A stretch of DNA of 64,000 bases from Mauremys mutica. Lineage: Eukaryota; Chordata; Testudines; Geoemydidae. The position numbers and the translations under genes were made by a program. The notes beneath the pieces are model-generated. The model was given only the letters and a program-made list of their open reading frames with translations. It made no database searches and was not told the DNA's origin. Each line of letters starts with the position of its first letter. Within the stretch, counting starts at the first letter, position 1. Shown here piece by piece: positions 44,966-54,045 of the stretch. The stretch lies in the NCBI RefSeq assembly GCF_020497125.1, contig NC_059072.1:73229697-73293696 (forward strand). The letters are read 5' to 3'.

Positions 44966-45463
44966 CTCGGCGGCGGCGGGGATGTTCACCACACCTGTCG
45001 ATCGCCTCTTCTCCCGCAGCTTCCTCTTCTCGATCTGCCCCTTCCCCTTCCTGGCGCTGGGACCGGAGCTTTTCCCCTTCGCCGGCGCCGCCGCCGCCGC
45101 CACCTTCTCCTCCTCCGGGGAGCCGGGCGCGGCGGGGGGCTTCCCCGCAGGCTCGGCCGCTCTGCCCCCGGCTGGGGGCGGGGGCTCCTTGGAGGCGGCT
45201 CTGGCGGCGAGGGGGACACAGTTCGCGCCCCCGCCGGGGGCCGGGGCGCCCCGCTCCGGGGGGGGCGGCGGGGCGGCGGGGTGCAGGGCGCTGTTGAGCT
45301 CGGCCGCCGAGGCGGCGCTCCCGGGGGCTTTGCCGTCAGTCCCGGCCGGTGCCGCTGGCAGCGGCGGCGCCTGCTTCGCCCGCATCTTCTCCCGCTTGGC
45401 TTTCCACTCCTCCAGAAAGTCCGTGGTGCTGCCCCCGCTGCTCCGGTAGCCGCCGGACGCCAT
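44966..45463 (-). CDS. PAWR: PAWR (Par-4), first coding exon
   Basis: The ATG at 45463-45461 opens 166 codons ending exactly at a phase-0 GTGAGC donor (44965-44960 on minus). PAWR is a pro-apoptotic, leucine-zipper transcriptional co-regulator and kinase-binding protein; this exon holds its N-terminal half. Diagnostic blocks: STTDFLEEWKAKREKMRAKQ at about residues 12-31 (with the first nuclear-localisation-like basic patch), and KGKSSGPSARKGKGQIEKRK followed by LREKRRSTGVVNIPA near the end, the core of the SAC domain with the second basic localisation signal. The PKA-type site RRST falls at about Thr156. The middle is Ala/Pro-rich and differs from mammals. The acidic aspartate motif at which caspase-3 cuts human PAWR is not seen, and the ELN-type SPSB-binding motif reads ELNSA. 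The leucine zipper is encoded by later exons that I could not find here. Confidence 0.93.
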
Positions 45464-45529
45464 GTTCCCAGCGGGGCAGATGGGCGATGCTCCGGGGGGA
45501 GGGGCGGCTACGGGCCCAGGCACCGGAGC
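45464..45529 (-). other. PAWR: PAWR 5' UTR part of exon 2 with splice acceptor
   Basis: On minus, CTGTGCTCTCCGCAG ends at 45530 and is a good acceptor, followed by 66 bases of leader before the ATG. Confidence 0.7.
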
Positions 45530-46068
45530 CTGCGGAGAGCACAGGGGAGTGAGTGAGCCCCGCCCCCGGGGAGCCCGGCCGCCCCCCCCCCGGCGCCCCA
45601 CCTCCACCCCCGGGGGCCCCTCACTCGCTCCCCACCCGACCCTACCCCCGGGGGGGTCTATGAACCCCCCAACAATCCCACACCCCTCCCCCAGGACAGC
45701 CCCTATTCGGCTCCCCCCATGGGAAAGCACCACTCGCCCCCCTCCAAAGAAAGCCCCCCCCCGAGGGCGCCTGTCCACCCCGCCAACAATCCCCCTCTTA
45801 CCCCCCCCAGGGAAGCGCCCCCCCCCGCAGGTCACCCCGCTCCACACGCTCCCGCTGCTCCCGCGCCCCGTACCCCGGCGGGGCCAGAGCAGCGAGCGCC
45901 CCCAGCCTGCTCCGGGGTGGGGAGGGGGAGTAACTACCGGGCTAGTCCCGGGGGCTCCGCGTTACCCGCTGCAGGGGGCCACCCCGCCCGGGGAGGCTCC
46001 GCCGCGCAGCCCCGTCCCCGCAGTAGCGCCCAGCACGGCTCCCGCGCCGCCCGCTCCCGCTCACCTAC

Positions 46069-46250
46069 CTCGCTGCTGCGGGGAAAGGGGCCGCGGCGCT
46101 GCCCGTCCCGGCGCCAGGTGAGTCGCGGCGGCTCGCACTGCCCCGCTCCCGGAAGGAGCTGAGCGGCTGCTCCGAAGTTTCCCGAGCGCCCCGGGCCGGG
46201 CGGCGGCGAGCAGAGCCGAAGCGCGGGCGGAAGCGGCCGAGAGGCTTTAA
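46069..46250 (-). other. PAWR: Probable noncoding PAWR exon 1
   Basis: On minus, GCAGCAGCGAG is followed by GTAGGTGAG, a good donor, with the exon ending at 46069. The upstream limit is set only by the GC-rich core; the start site is unknown. Known mammalian PAWR has a noncoding first exon as I recall, which fits. Confidence 0.5.
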
Positions 46251-46624
46251 CAATGGGGTGCGGGGGAGGAGGGGGGGGCCGCCCTGCCACTGGCCGGAGC
46301 GCGGCGTCCTTCCCGCGGGGACACCTGCCCGCACGTGGCGAGCCCAGCGAGGCGTCGGGCACCGGGACCCGGCTTCCCTGCGGGGCTCGGGAAGGGTCCT
46401 TGTGGGGCAGCTCAGAGCGGTGCGAACCCGCCGCTGCGCTGCGTCCCTGTGTGGGGAGAGCCCGCTCCCGCGAGCAGCCCTGCCTGGCCGAAAGCCCGGT
46501 CCCCAGCTGAGATGGGCAGTTCTCACCTAGTGGGAGCCCACTGTGGTCACAGAAACAGGCGAGTGCCACCCACTCCCGGGGTTGGTTAACTATTGCCACA
46601 GCTCAGAGGTTATCCCCAAAGCTG

Positions 46625-46775
46625 CCCCAGCTCTTCCATCTGCAAAGCGGGCTGGGAAATATAGATTGTGAGGTCTCTGGCACAATGACAGTCTGTGTTT
46701 GTACAGCACCTTGCACAATATGATCTTGGTCTTCCAGGTGCTACCACAATATACATAAATAAGAATGATAATGGG
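46625..46775 (+). mobile_element. CR1/L3-type LINE 3' end or SINE derived from it
   Basis: GATTGTGAGGTCTCTGGCAC, GTTTGTACAGCACCTTGCAC, CCAGGTGCTACCACAATATA and an AATAAGAATGATAATG tail follow the order of a widespread amniote repeat 3' end. Confidence 0.6.
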
Positions 46776-47240
46776 TCTTTGGGGAGGTCTCTGGCCCTAG
46801 GGTCTGACCAGAAATACCACAAGCACATCCTTTCCTGCCTTGTGCTTGTGGTTCCAGACAGAAAAGGAGATAATATTGACTTATCTGAACACTTCAGAAC
46901 CTCAAAAAGTTTGAATCCGAAGATTTGAGAAAGGATGTTCTTACTCAACAGAACCATTGTCAGATCCTACCTACAATACATGTAAGAAACAATTGGTTTA
47001 ATAGTATGTGTTACTGGTGTTTTATTCCTCCTATTAAAATCTTTTCTTGTTTAACCGTCCTGTATATACAGTAGACTGAATGATGCTTTGTAAAATCTCT
47101 AGCTGATCACAACTTTCATGAATTACTGTGTATGCCATACTAACTTCCTTTTGCTGTCCACAGATCTGGTAAACGACAAACTGAAATTTGTCAAAAGAAC
47201 AGGAGTACTTGTGGTACCTTAAAGACTAACAAATTTATTT

Positions 47241-47278
47241 TAGCATGAGCTTTCGTGAGCTAAAGCTCACTTCTTCGG
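47241..47278 (-). ncRNA. Hammerhead-like ribozyme core, left arm
   Basis: On minus: CCGAAGA (core C-U-G-A-N-G-A with C at the second base), stem II GTGAGC/GCTCAC, GAAA, a two-base stem III GC/GC with loop TCAT, then TA at the expected cleavage place. The short stem III is typical of Penelope hammerheads. The core substitution may lower activity. Confidence 0.6.
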
Positions 47279-47600
47279 ATGCATAGAATGGAACACACAG
47301 ACAGGGGATATTTATACATACAGAGAACATGAAAAGGTGGAAGTATGCATACCAACAGGCAGAGTCTAATCAATTGAGATGAGCTATCGTTAGCAGGAGG
47401 AAAAAAAACTTTTTGAAGTGATAATTAAGATGGCCCATAGAAGGTGTGAGGAGAACTTAACATAGGGAAATAGATTCAATTTCAATAGATTCAAATCTGC
47501 TAACGATAGCTCATCTCAATTGATTAGACTCTGCCTGTTGGTATGCATACTTCCACCTTTTCATGTTCTCTGTATGTATAAATATCCCCTGTCTGTGCAT

Positions 47601-47638
47601 CCGAAGAAGTGAGCTGCAGCTCACGAAAGCTCATGCTA
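47601..47638 (+). ncRNA. Hammerhead-like ribozyme core, right arm
   Basis: Same architecture as the left-arm copy, on plus: CCGAAGA, stem GTGAGC/GCTCAC with loop TGCA-type, GAAA, GC-TCAT-GC, then TA. Only the stem II loop differs between the arms. Confidence 0.6.
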
Positions 47639-47734
47639 AAATAAATTTGTTAGTCTTTAAGGTGCCACAAGTACTCCTGTTCTTTTTGCGGATACAGACT
47701 AACACGGCTGCTACTCTGAAACCTGAAATTTGTC

Positions 47735-48355
47735 ATTTACATTAATTCCCTCAGAATTCATTTGCTTCTGGAAATGAAAGATGGCTATAGTCAAGACATG
47801 GCATTCTCTCTCTCTCGCTAAGAAACATTGAGGCATCTTTCCATTCTAAATAATATTAGGGCTAACCCGTCCTTGAGACTGTAGCTGTGTAGGTTTCACT
47901 ATCAAGTACAGCAAATGTTTTGGTTAAAGTGTACAGCATTCATGGATACCCTAAATTTCTGTAGATCAACTGGAAGAAGTTTGCCTAGGAAGCATGATCA
48001 ACCAAGGTTTATTTCCCTGAATATCATGGTAGATACCCTGAAATGTAATGGAGTTTTTAGACATTCGCAGTTTTAAAGTTTTGGGGCATGATCCACCTAA
48101 TCCTGGTTCACAAGGGGTATATTAACTGAACTGAATGATTTGCTTATTTCAGTAGATGCAGGCATCTTGGAACAGTGGGAGGGAGATGTGGTAGCATGAT
48201 ATAGACGTTTGTGTCATAAACAAAGGAAATCCAGATACCTGGAACTGTGGAAGTTGGAGCATATCTCATTGTCATCCATCTCTTTCCTATCTCATTCAGA
48301 TTCCATTGCAAATTTGGCCATCTGGTTAATAAAACGCTTAATGGATTTTAAAATG
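47735..48355. other. No recognised features
   Basis: Spacer right of the Penelope-like insertion. Confidence 0.5.
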
Positions 48356-48374
48356 TAAACTCTTTTGCGGGGGA

Positions 48375-48445
48375 TGGTTCATTGTGTGTTTAGCACAATG
48401 GTGCCCTAGACCCTGACTGGGGCCTCTAGGCATTCCTACAATATA
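48375..48445 (+). mobile_element. CR1/L3-type repeat 3' end, second copy
   Basis: TTAGCACAATGGTGCCCTAG, CCTGACTGGGGCCTCTAGG and ATATAAATAATAG match the same 3' end as at 46625-46775. Confidence 0.6.
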
Positions 48446-50159
48446 AATAATAGACTTAGTCCATGGTTCTACTTTGACCTCATGTACCTCTCCTCCCTGC
48501 TCTCCTCTCCAGTGTTAGCACTCTGTCACCTGGCCAACATTCAATGACGCTCTGGTGATCACTTAATTCACTTCTAAGTTTCACTCTCTCTGACAGTATT
48601 TTTGAGGGGCACCTGTGAAGAAAAAAAGTTCACACTTGAGACTTGTCAGTCTAGATTGATTCCTCTTGTATTTTTCACGGCAAGGGAATAGTCCAAATCA
48701 TAAAATTTAATCCTTTGGGATATTTTGGAAAACTTTCAATAATAAGCAGGATATTAACTTCAGAAAATTTAATTCTGCACCAGCACTAAAATTATTTACC
48801 ACAGTATTCGCTCAACAATATGTACATACTCCAACTGGTTGACATTTTTCTAATTTCCATTTATCAATGACATTTTTGTCTAAACCCTCTCAAAAATAGA
48901 AAATTCTTGGATTTGATGGTGGTTGTTTGTTTTGTTTTGTTTTTGTTATTCTACCAGCCATAAAGCTGTCAATTTTGAAAATGATTGAAATGTAAAAACA
49001 GTAAACTGTAATATCCTTCAGATGAGTTCTGAATTTATGTGGTAGATATTGCTTCCACTCTGTAGCATTCTTCCTGACTATGCAAAGGGGCATTCTCTTC
49101 AGAGAGAGATGCATCCAACACAATACCAATTCTTCTCCACTGCACACACTTCCCAGAGTCACTGATGAGGCAAAAGAATAGCTAAAAACGGACCCGAGGT
49201 GGAGAAACTGTTCTTTCCATGTAATATATTGTGTACATTTTCTATCCCTTCTGGGCTGTAGCTGCATCAGCCATTGTTAGATGTTTTTGCTTCTCAAAAA
49301 ATGTTTTTTTTTTTATGCCAAAAAAGGCTCTGTGACCCTCACAGTCTGTTATTTATTAACAGAAGTTATGTTGTGGTGAGGTTGGTTTAAGTGCCCAATG
49401 CAAAAATGCTGACTGTCAGATGTTTGCATCTTAATAAGGGTGTCTGTGCTGGTGAGCTTTCAGGGATAAAGTCCCAAATACCGGGACTTTATTATCTCAC
49501 TGCATGTTTTCCTCAGCCGCAATTGGGAGAAACTTACTAAGTTGGAAAACATTTTCAGAACAGCCTTTTCCTTCTAAAAATCTTAAGCACATGATATTTT
49601 CAAAGCCTAGAAATGCACTTTTATTTTATAAGTTAAGTATTAAACAGCATGCAGACAGAGGATCGTAAGCCTAAAATAGTGAATTTTGCATAGCTTTTAT
49701 TATGGAGTGAGAGTCTCTTCTCCTTAGTTAAATTGCAACCAGGATTTGGAAGGCTAATTTTGACCTCCTTTGTAAATCAAAAAACAATAAATGCTCATGT
49801 TTCAAATGTATTTGGTTAAACCTGGTGTGCATTCTTAAAAACTTGGGGAAATGTAGTATGTATTGAGACTAAGCGCCTTAAAATTGGTTCCTCTTTAAAA
49901 GGTTGCAAATTGTCGAATGTTTCTGTCGCCTTCTAGCAGTGCAACCAAATTACCCAAACCCACAAAATTCCACACAAACGTAGATTTTAACACAGACTTA
50001 TTCAAAGAGGCAGTTTACAAGGGCAGGATAGTAAAATGTTAAAGAAATGTACATTATTGTCCTAATGAAGCAAGGCCCTGAACTCAACTTCATGGCATTT
50101 CTCCATTTGTCTGCTACACACAACTTCCCAAACCCACGAAAATCCTCTGTACTCATTTC
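48446..50159. other. Gene-free stretch
   Basis: AT-rich; no supported gene. An ORF on minus at 48890-49267 shows no recognisable domain. Confidence 0.5.
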
Positions 50160-50230
50160 CCCACTGAAATTTACCCTTCTCCCACCTCACCACCTTTAGA
50201 AAAATCTCCCCCTTCTGGTGAACTCCACCA

Positions 50231-50261
<31 letters not shown>

Positions 50262-51110
50262 CTTTAGTTCCACCCCACCCCACCCACTTTACCTAACTCC
50301 TCATGAAATACCCATTCTCCCTAGAGCCATCTCCCTGCCACTCCTCCACCCCGCCAGCCTCACCTCCCCGAATGAAATTACCCTACTATCTTCCTCGCCT
50401 GCTGCCTCCTCCCCCTTGAAAATCCTCCTACTAACATTCCCATTGTTCCTGCCCCAGTACAGCTCATTGCCTCACCACCCCATGAAGCCCCCTAAGTAAA
50501 ATCATCAGTGAAATCATTTCCAATACCTCAAACCCATCCCATTAAATCTACCTTCCTACTGCCTCAAATTTCCCCTGCTGAATACTCTTCAAGTCCATTA
50601 CTTCAAACCATCATCACTTACATGCCCACTGTCTCAGCACTCCCCTACTGCCAGTAAATCACCCTCACTGTCTCATCTCAAGCCACATCTGGTGACAACC
50701 ATGCCTCAGACCACGCCCCCCCTTGATGAAATCTTACCATCCTTCCTAGTGAAATACCCCTCCTTCAGTCCTTGCCTATGAAATCCCAACCCACTGACTC
50801 AATTCCTCTTCTCCATCCTTTCCCTTGCTACTATCTCCACCCTCTGTAAAATACCCCCACACTGCACCTCATTCCCTCACAAAATCCCAGTATTGCCTCA
50901 CCCATTCATGCTGCAGCCTCCTCCACCTCAGCTCAAATCCTCCCCCACCCCCATCCCCACACGGCTACCCTGTTTCCTCTTCTCTTTTTCTATCTCAGTC
51001 TTCTCTTGATGATGTTCACCCACTCCCATTCCTCATGGTGGTACTTACCTTCCCCTGTACTTCAAACCACTCGCCCTGCCTCACCCAGGTATACCCAAGA
51101 CCTTAACCTT
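50160..51110 (+). repeat. Pyrimidine-rich degenerate minisatellite tract
   Basis: About 950 bases in which the plus strand is strongly C+T-rich. Irregularly repeated phrases such as CCTCAC...ATGAAATC and TGAAAT-ACCC recur every few tens of bases. A perfect TC run lies at about 50229-50257. Open frames are proline/serine-rich artefacts of composition. Confidence 0.6.
50229..50257 (+). repeat. (TC)n microsatellite
   Basis: An uninterrupted CT dinucleotide run at the start of the pyrimidine-rich tract. Confidence 0.9.
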
Positions 51111-51803
51111 GAGGGATGTGTTTCCCAAATGCTCATTTATGCCCCTCTCTTCTGTCTCTCTGTTCTGTTACTCAGAATTATGGCTGCAACGTAAGTCAGA
51201 AGAATTTCAGAACTTGAGGCCTTATCCATAGAACTTGAATATTGCCCCTTGCGCACAGACTTCAGTGGCACTCTGCCAAGGTACAGGGTTTTATTGTGTA
51301 GTCTTGGGGCCTTGAAGAATAACTGGAGCATTCTTTCTGATTGCCCTCTGGCCATACATTCTGTCTCGCCAGCAGACTTCAAACTTTTCGGATACTCAAA
51401 GAGTTTCATATTTGTCTTTACACTTGTAGCTGTTTGTTCTTCAAATTCCCTCTTAATCTCCATTTTACATTTTATCTACAAAAATGTAAATTCTGTTCTG
51501 TTATCACTTGTTAGGTTACTTTTTTTAAAAGATTATTTTAGTGTGAAAAATCTCATATTCCCTGCCATTTAACATGGTATTTTTCTTGCTCCTTGTTTTT
51601 AGCTATGCATACCACCTGTGACTCTGATAAGACATGCTTAGGAAGCCCACGTGGTGATTATGTGGATTTTCATTTCCCAACTTTCCCATTAAGTTGTTAC
51701 TAACTTCCTCGTTTATTCTTTAAATCCCTCTCCTGAAGTTTAGTGTCATAGTACTTACCTACTGATAAGATTTCTCTCTACAAGGATCTCCCACTTAATT
51801 ATG
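51111..51803. other. No recognised features
   Basis: Spacer between the pyrimidine-rich tract and the hAT element; chance frames only. Confidence 0.5.
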
Positions 51804-51811
51804 TTCTAGTC

Positions 51812-52230
51812 CAGGGGTGGGCAAACTTTTTGGCCCGAGGGCCACATCGGGTTTCGTAAATTGTATGGAGGGCCGGTTAGGAGAGGGGGTCATGCCCCCG
51901 CCAGGGACTCCTGCCTCATCCAACCCCCACCCCGTTCCCTGATAGCCCCTCTGGGATCCCTGCCCCATCCACACGCCCCTGGACCCCTCCTCTCATTCCT
52001 GACAGCCCCCCTGGGACCCTTGCCCCATCCAACCACCCCTTCTCCCTGTCCCCTGACTTCCCCCTCCTTCCTGACTGCCCCCCAGGACCCCTGTCACCAT
52101 TCAACCCCGTTTCAGCGAGCTGAGGCTGCAGTGTAGGGGGTCAGCGGGGGAGGGGGAGGGGGTGGGGTCTAGGGCCAGGAGCTCGGGGGCCAGACAGGAC
52201 AGTCCGCGAGCCATAGTTTGCCCACCTCTG
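51812..52230 (+). mobile_element. Non-autonomous hAT element, 419 bp
   Basis: It starts CAGGGGTGGGCAAACTTTTT and ends AGTTTGCCCACCTCTG. TTCTAGTC occurs at 51804-51811 and 52231-52238, a perfect eight-base duplication. The interior is C-rich without coding capacity. Same family as 62980-63579. Confidence 0.95.
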
Positions 52231-52238
52231 TTCTAGTC

Positions 52239-53042
52239 ACTAGTGTTAGCATTTAAGATTGACACTAAGTCCATACCTTTCAGTCTCATTTTTGCACTTG
52301 AGAAAAGGCAACTTATTTTCTTATCCTTCTTGAGCTCAATGTAATAAAGGCCCAGATCCTCAAAGGAATTGAGGTGCTTAACTCCCATTCATTTCCATCA
52401 TGAAAGGACTGTTTTTGGACTCACAGCCTCAAAATTGCAATGAAATCCCAACTGATTCTATAAATATGTTAATCAAATGCTGCCTTCTTTACAGAGGCCA
52501 CTCACTTTTTGAGCTCATCCTTAAACAGTTGCTCACCTTAGCTCTACCCCTGATGTGACAAGTAATAGAAAGGCTAAAAAGATGAAGCACAGAATTTGAA
52601 ACCTTGAGAGAGGAAAACATTTTTCCTTTTCTGTATTGTGGTGGTTGTTGCATTGAAATATAACAGAAAGAAAATGCAAACAGATTACCTTTAATGTATG
52701 AACTGGCAAATGTATAAAAGATAATATGTTAGCTGAAAGCAGAGATTCCAGCAATTATAAAACACATTAAAAGGGTCATCATGTTTATAGTATGAAAACC
52801 AGAGCAGTGTAATCTCAATTCCATGATTAATAAACTGTCCCAAATAGAACAGGTTTAATTTAAATATGCACCAGTCCTATATAAAATTTTAAAGACTACT
52901 GGTGAGTATTTAATTACAAAGTCTACTTTATTCCCATTGCATCAAACTCCATTTTTCCCCACTATTACCAATATTTCTACTGCCCTAATTACCGTAGTGT
53001 ACAGAGGCCTCACATTCTTAAAATAATTTTGAAAGTATACAC
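52239..53042. other. No recognised gene
   Basis: AT-rich; CCCAGATCCTCAAAGGAATT near 52351 resembles one arm of a small palindromic reptile MITE, but the second arm is not clear. Confidence 0.4.
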
Positions 53043-53044
53043 TA

Positions 53045-53214
53045 CAGTAACTCCTCGCTTAACATTGTAGTTATGTTCCTAAAAAATGCGACTTTATGAA
53101 AGATGATGTTAAGCAAATCCAATTTCCCCATAAGAATTAATGTAAATGGGGGGGGATTAGGTTCCAGGGAAATTTTCTTCACCGGACAAAAAAACTATGT
53201 ATTATATTATATAA

Positions 53215-53247
<33 letters not shown>

Positions 53248-54043
53248 GAGTATACATTTTAAACAATTTAATACTGTACACAGCGATGATTGTGAAGCTA
53301 GGTTGAGGTGTGTGAAGTCAGAGGGTGGAAAAGGGAATGCCTTACTGCTAAATGATGAACTAGCTTTTGGCTGAACCCACAAGGGTTAATATGTTGTTGT
53401 TATTGTAGCCTCACACTCTACAAGGCAGCACGAATGGAGGGAGGGGAGACAGCATGGCAGGCAGAGACACACACCCTGTGTGAGAGAGATTGCTCCTTTA
53501 AGTATGCTGAGCCCACTCTAAGTACATTGCCTTTTTAAGTAGATCAGCAAGTTTAGACAGCAGCTGCTCCCAGGAAGCTCCCTCCATCCTGAGCCCTGTC
53601 GTGTAGTTCCGCCCCCCATGGAGATGGGATAAGTGGGGTGAAGGAGCATGGGAGAGGGGGACACCCTGACATTACCCCCCTACTAAACAGCAAGCAGGAG
53701 GCTCCCAGGAGCAGCTCCAAGGCAGAGGGCAGGAGCAGCACATGGCAGTAGGGGGAGGGACAGCTGAACTGCCGGCAATTGATAGCCTGCTGGGCGGCTG
53801 CCACACAGGGAACTTAGGGGAATGGGGAGCTGATAGGGAGGCTGCCGGTCCACCCTGGTTCCAAGCCCCTACCAGCTAACTCCAACGGGCTGCTCTTCCT
53901 GCAATCAGTGGACAAAGCAGGCGGCTGCCAAATGACGTTATAAGGGAGCATTGCGCAACTTTAAATGAGCATGTTCCCTAACTGATCAGCAACATAACAA
54001 CGAAACAATGTTAACCAGGATGACTTTAAGTGAGGAATTACTG
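53045..54043 (+). mobile_element. Complete TA-flanked mini-transposon (mariner/Tigger-like ends), 999 bp
   Basis: The left end CAGTAACTCCTCGCTTAA and the right end TTAAGTGAGGAATTACTG are inverted repeats, each bordered by TA. No transposase frame is present. It contains a TA/CA microsatellite at about 53210-53248. The copy at 37767 is the same family. Confidence 0.88.
53210..53248 (+). repeat. (TA)n(CA)n microsatellite
   Basis: Compound repeat at the same internal position as in the 37.8-kb copy. Confidence 0.9.
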
Positions 54044-54045
54044 TA

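Larger units (their letters stand above)
44650..46560. promoter_or_regulatory. PAWR: CpG island of PAWR
   Basis: An abrupt change to very GC- and CpG-rich sequence covers the first coding exon, the upstream intron and the probable first exon. No clear TATA box was seen, as is usual for CpG-island promoters. The PAWR sense (minus) strand carries many G-runs of four or more between about 45550 and 45930. Confidence 0.85.
47193..47722. mobile_element. Penelope-like retroelement fragment, inverted-repeat form
   Basis: A 530-bp insertion flanked by CTGAAATTTGTC at 47181-47192 and again at 47723-47734, a perfect 12-base duplication. It consists of two inverted arms (about 47193-47395 and 47499-47685) separated by 103 bases. 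The right arm continues about 37 bases further with GCGGATACAGACTAACACGG and CTGCTACTCTGAAAC. Each arm carries a hammerhead-like ribozyme core next to TAAAATAAATTTGTTAGTC, the arrangement known from the LTR-like repeats of Penelope-like elements. No reverse transcriptase or endonuclease frame is left. The shared flanking duplication shows that both arms arrived as one insertion. Confidence 0.85.

Noticed and set aside
44475..45449. Plus-strand open frame of 324 codons opposite PAWR exon 2
   Set aside because: Shadow frame of the GC-rich exon; Ala/Gly/Pro-rich with no family resemblance, while the minus frame is clearly PAWR.
45462..46121. Plus-strand proline-rich open frame across the PAWR first intron
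   Set aside because: Composition artefact of C-runs; no domain and no plausible start context.
45934..46599. Long minus-strand open frame upstream of PAWR
   Set aside because: It lies in CpG-island sequence where stop codons are rare in several frames, contains a probable splice donor, and shows no recognisable domain.
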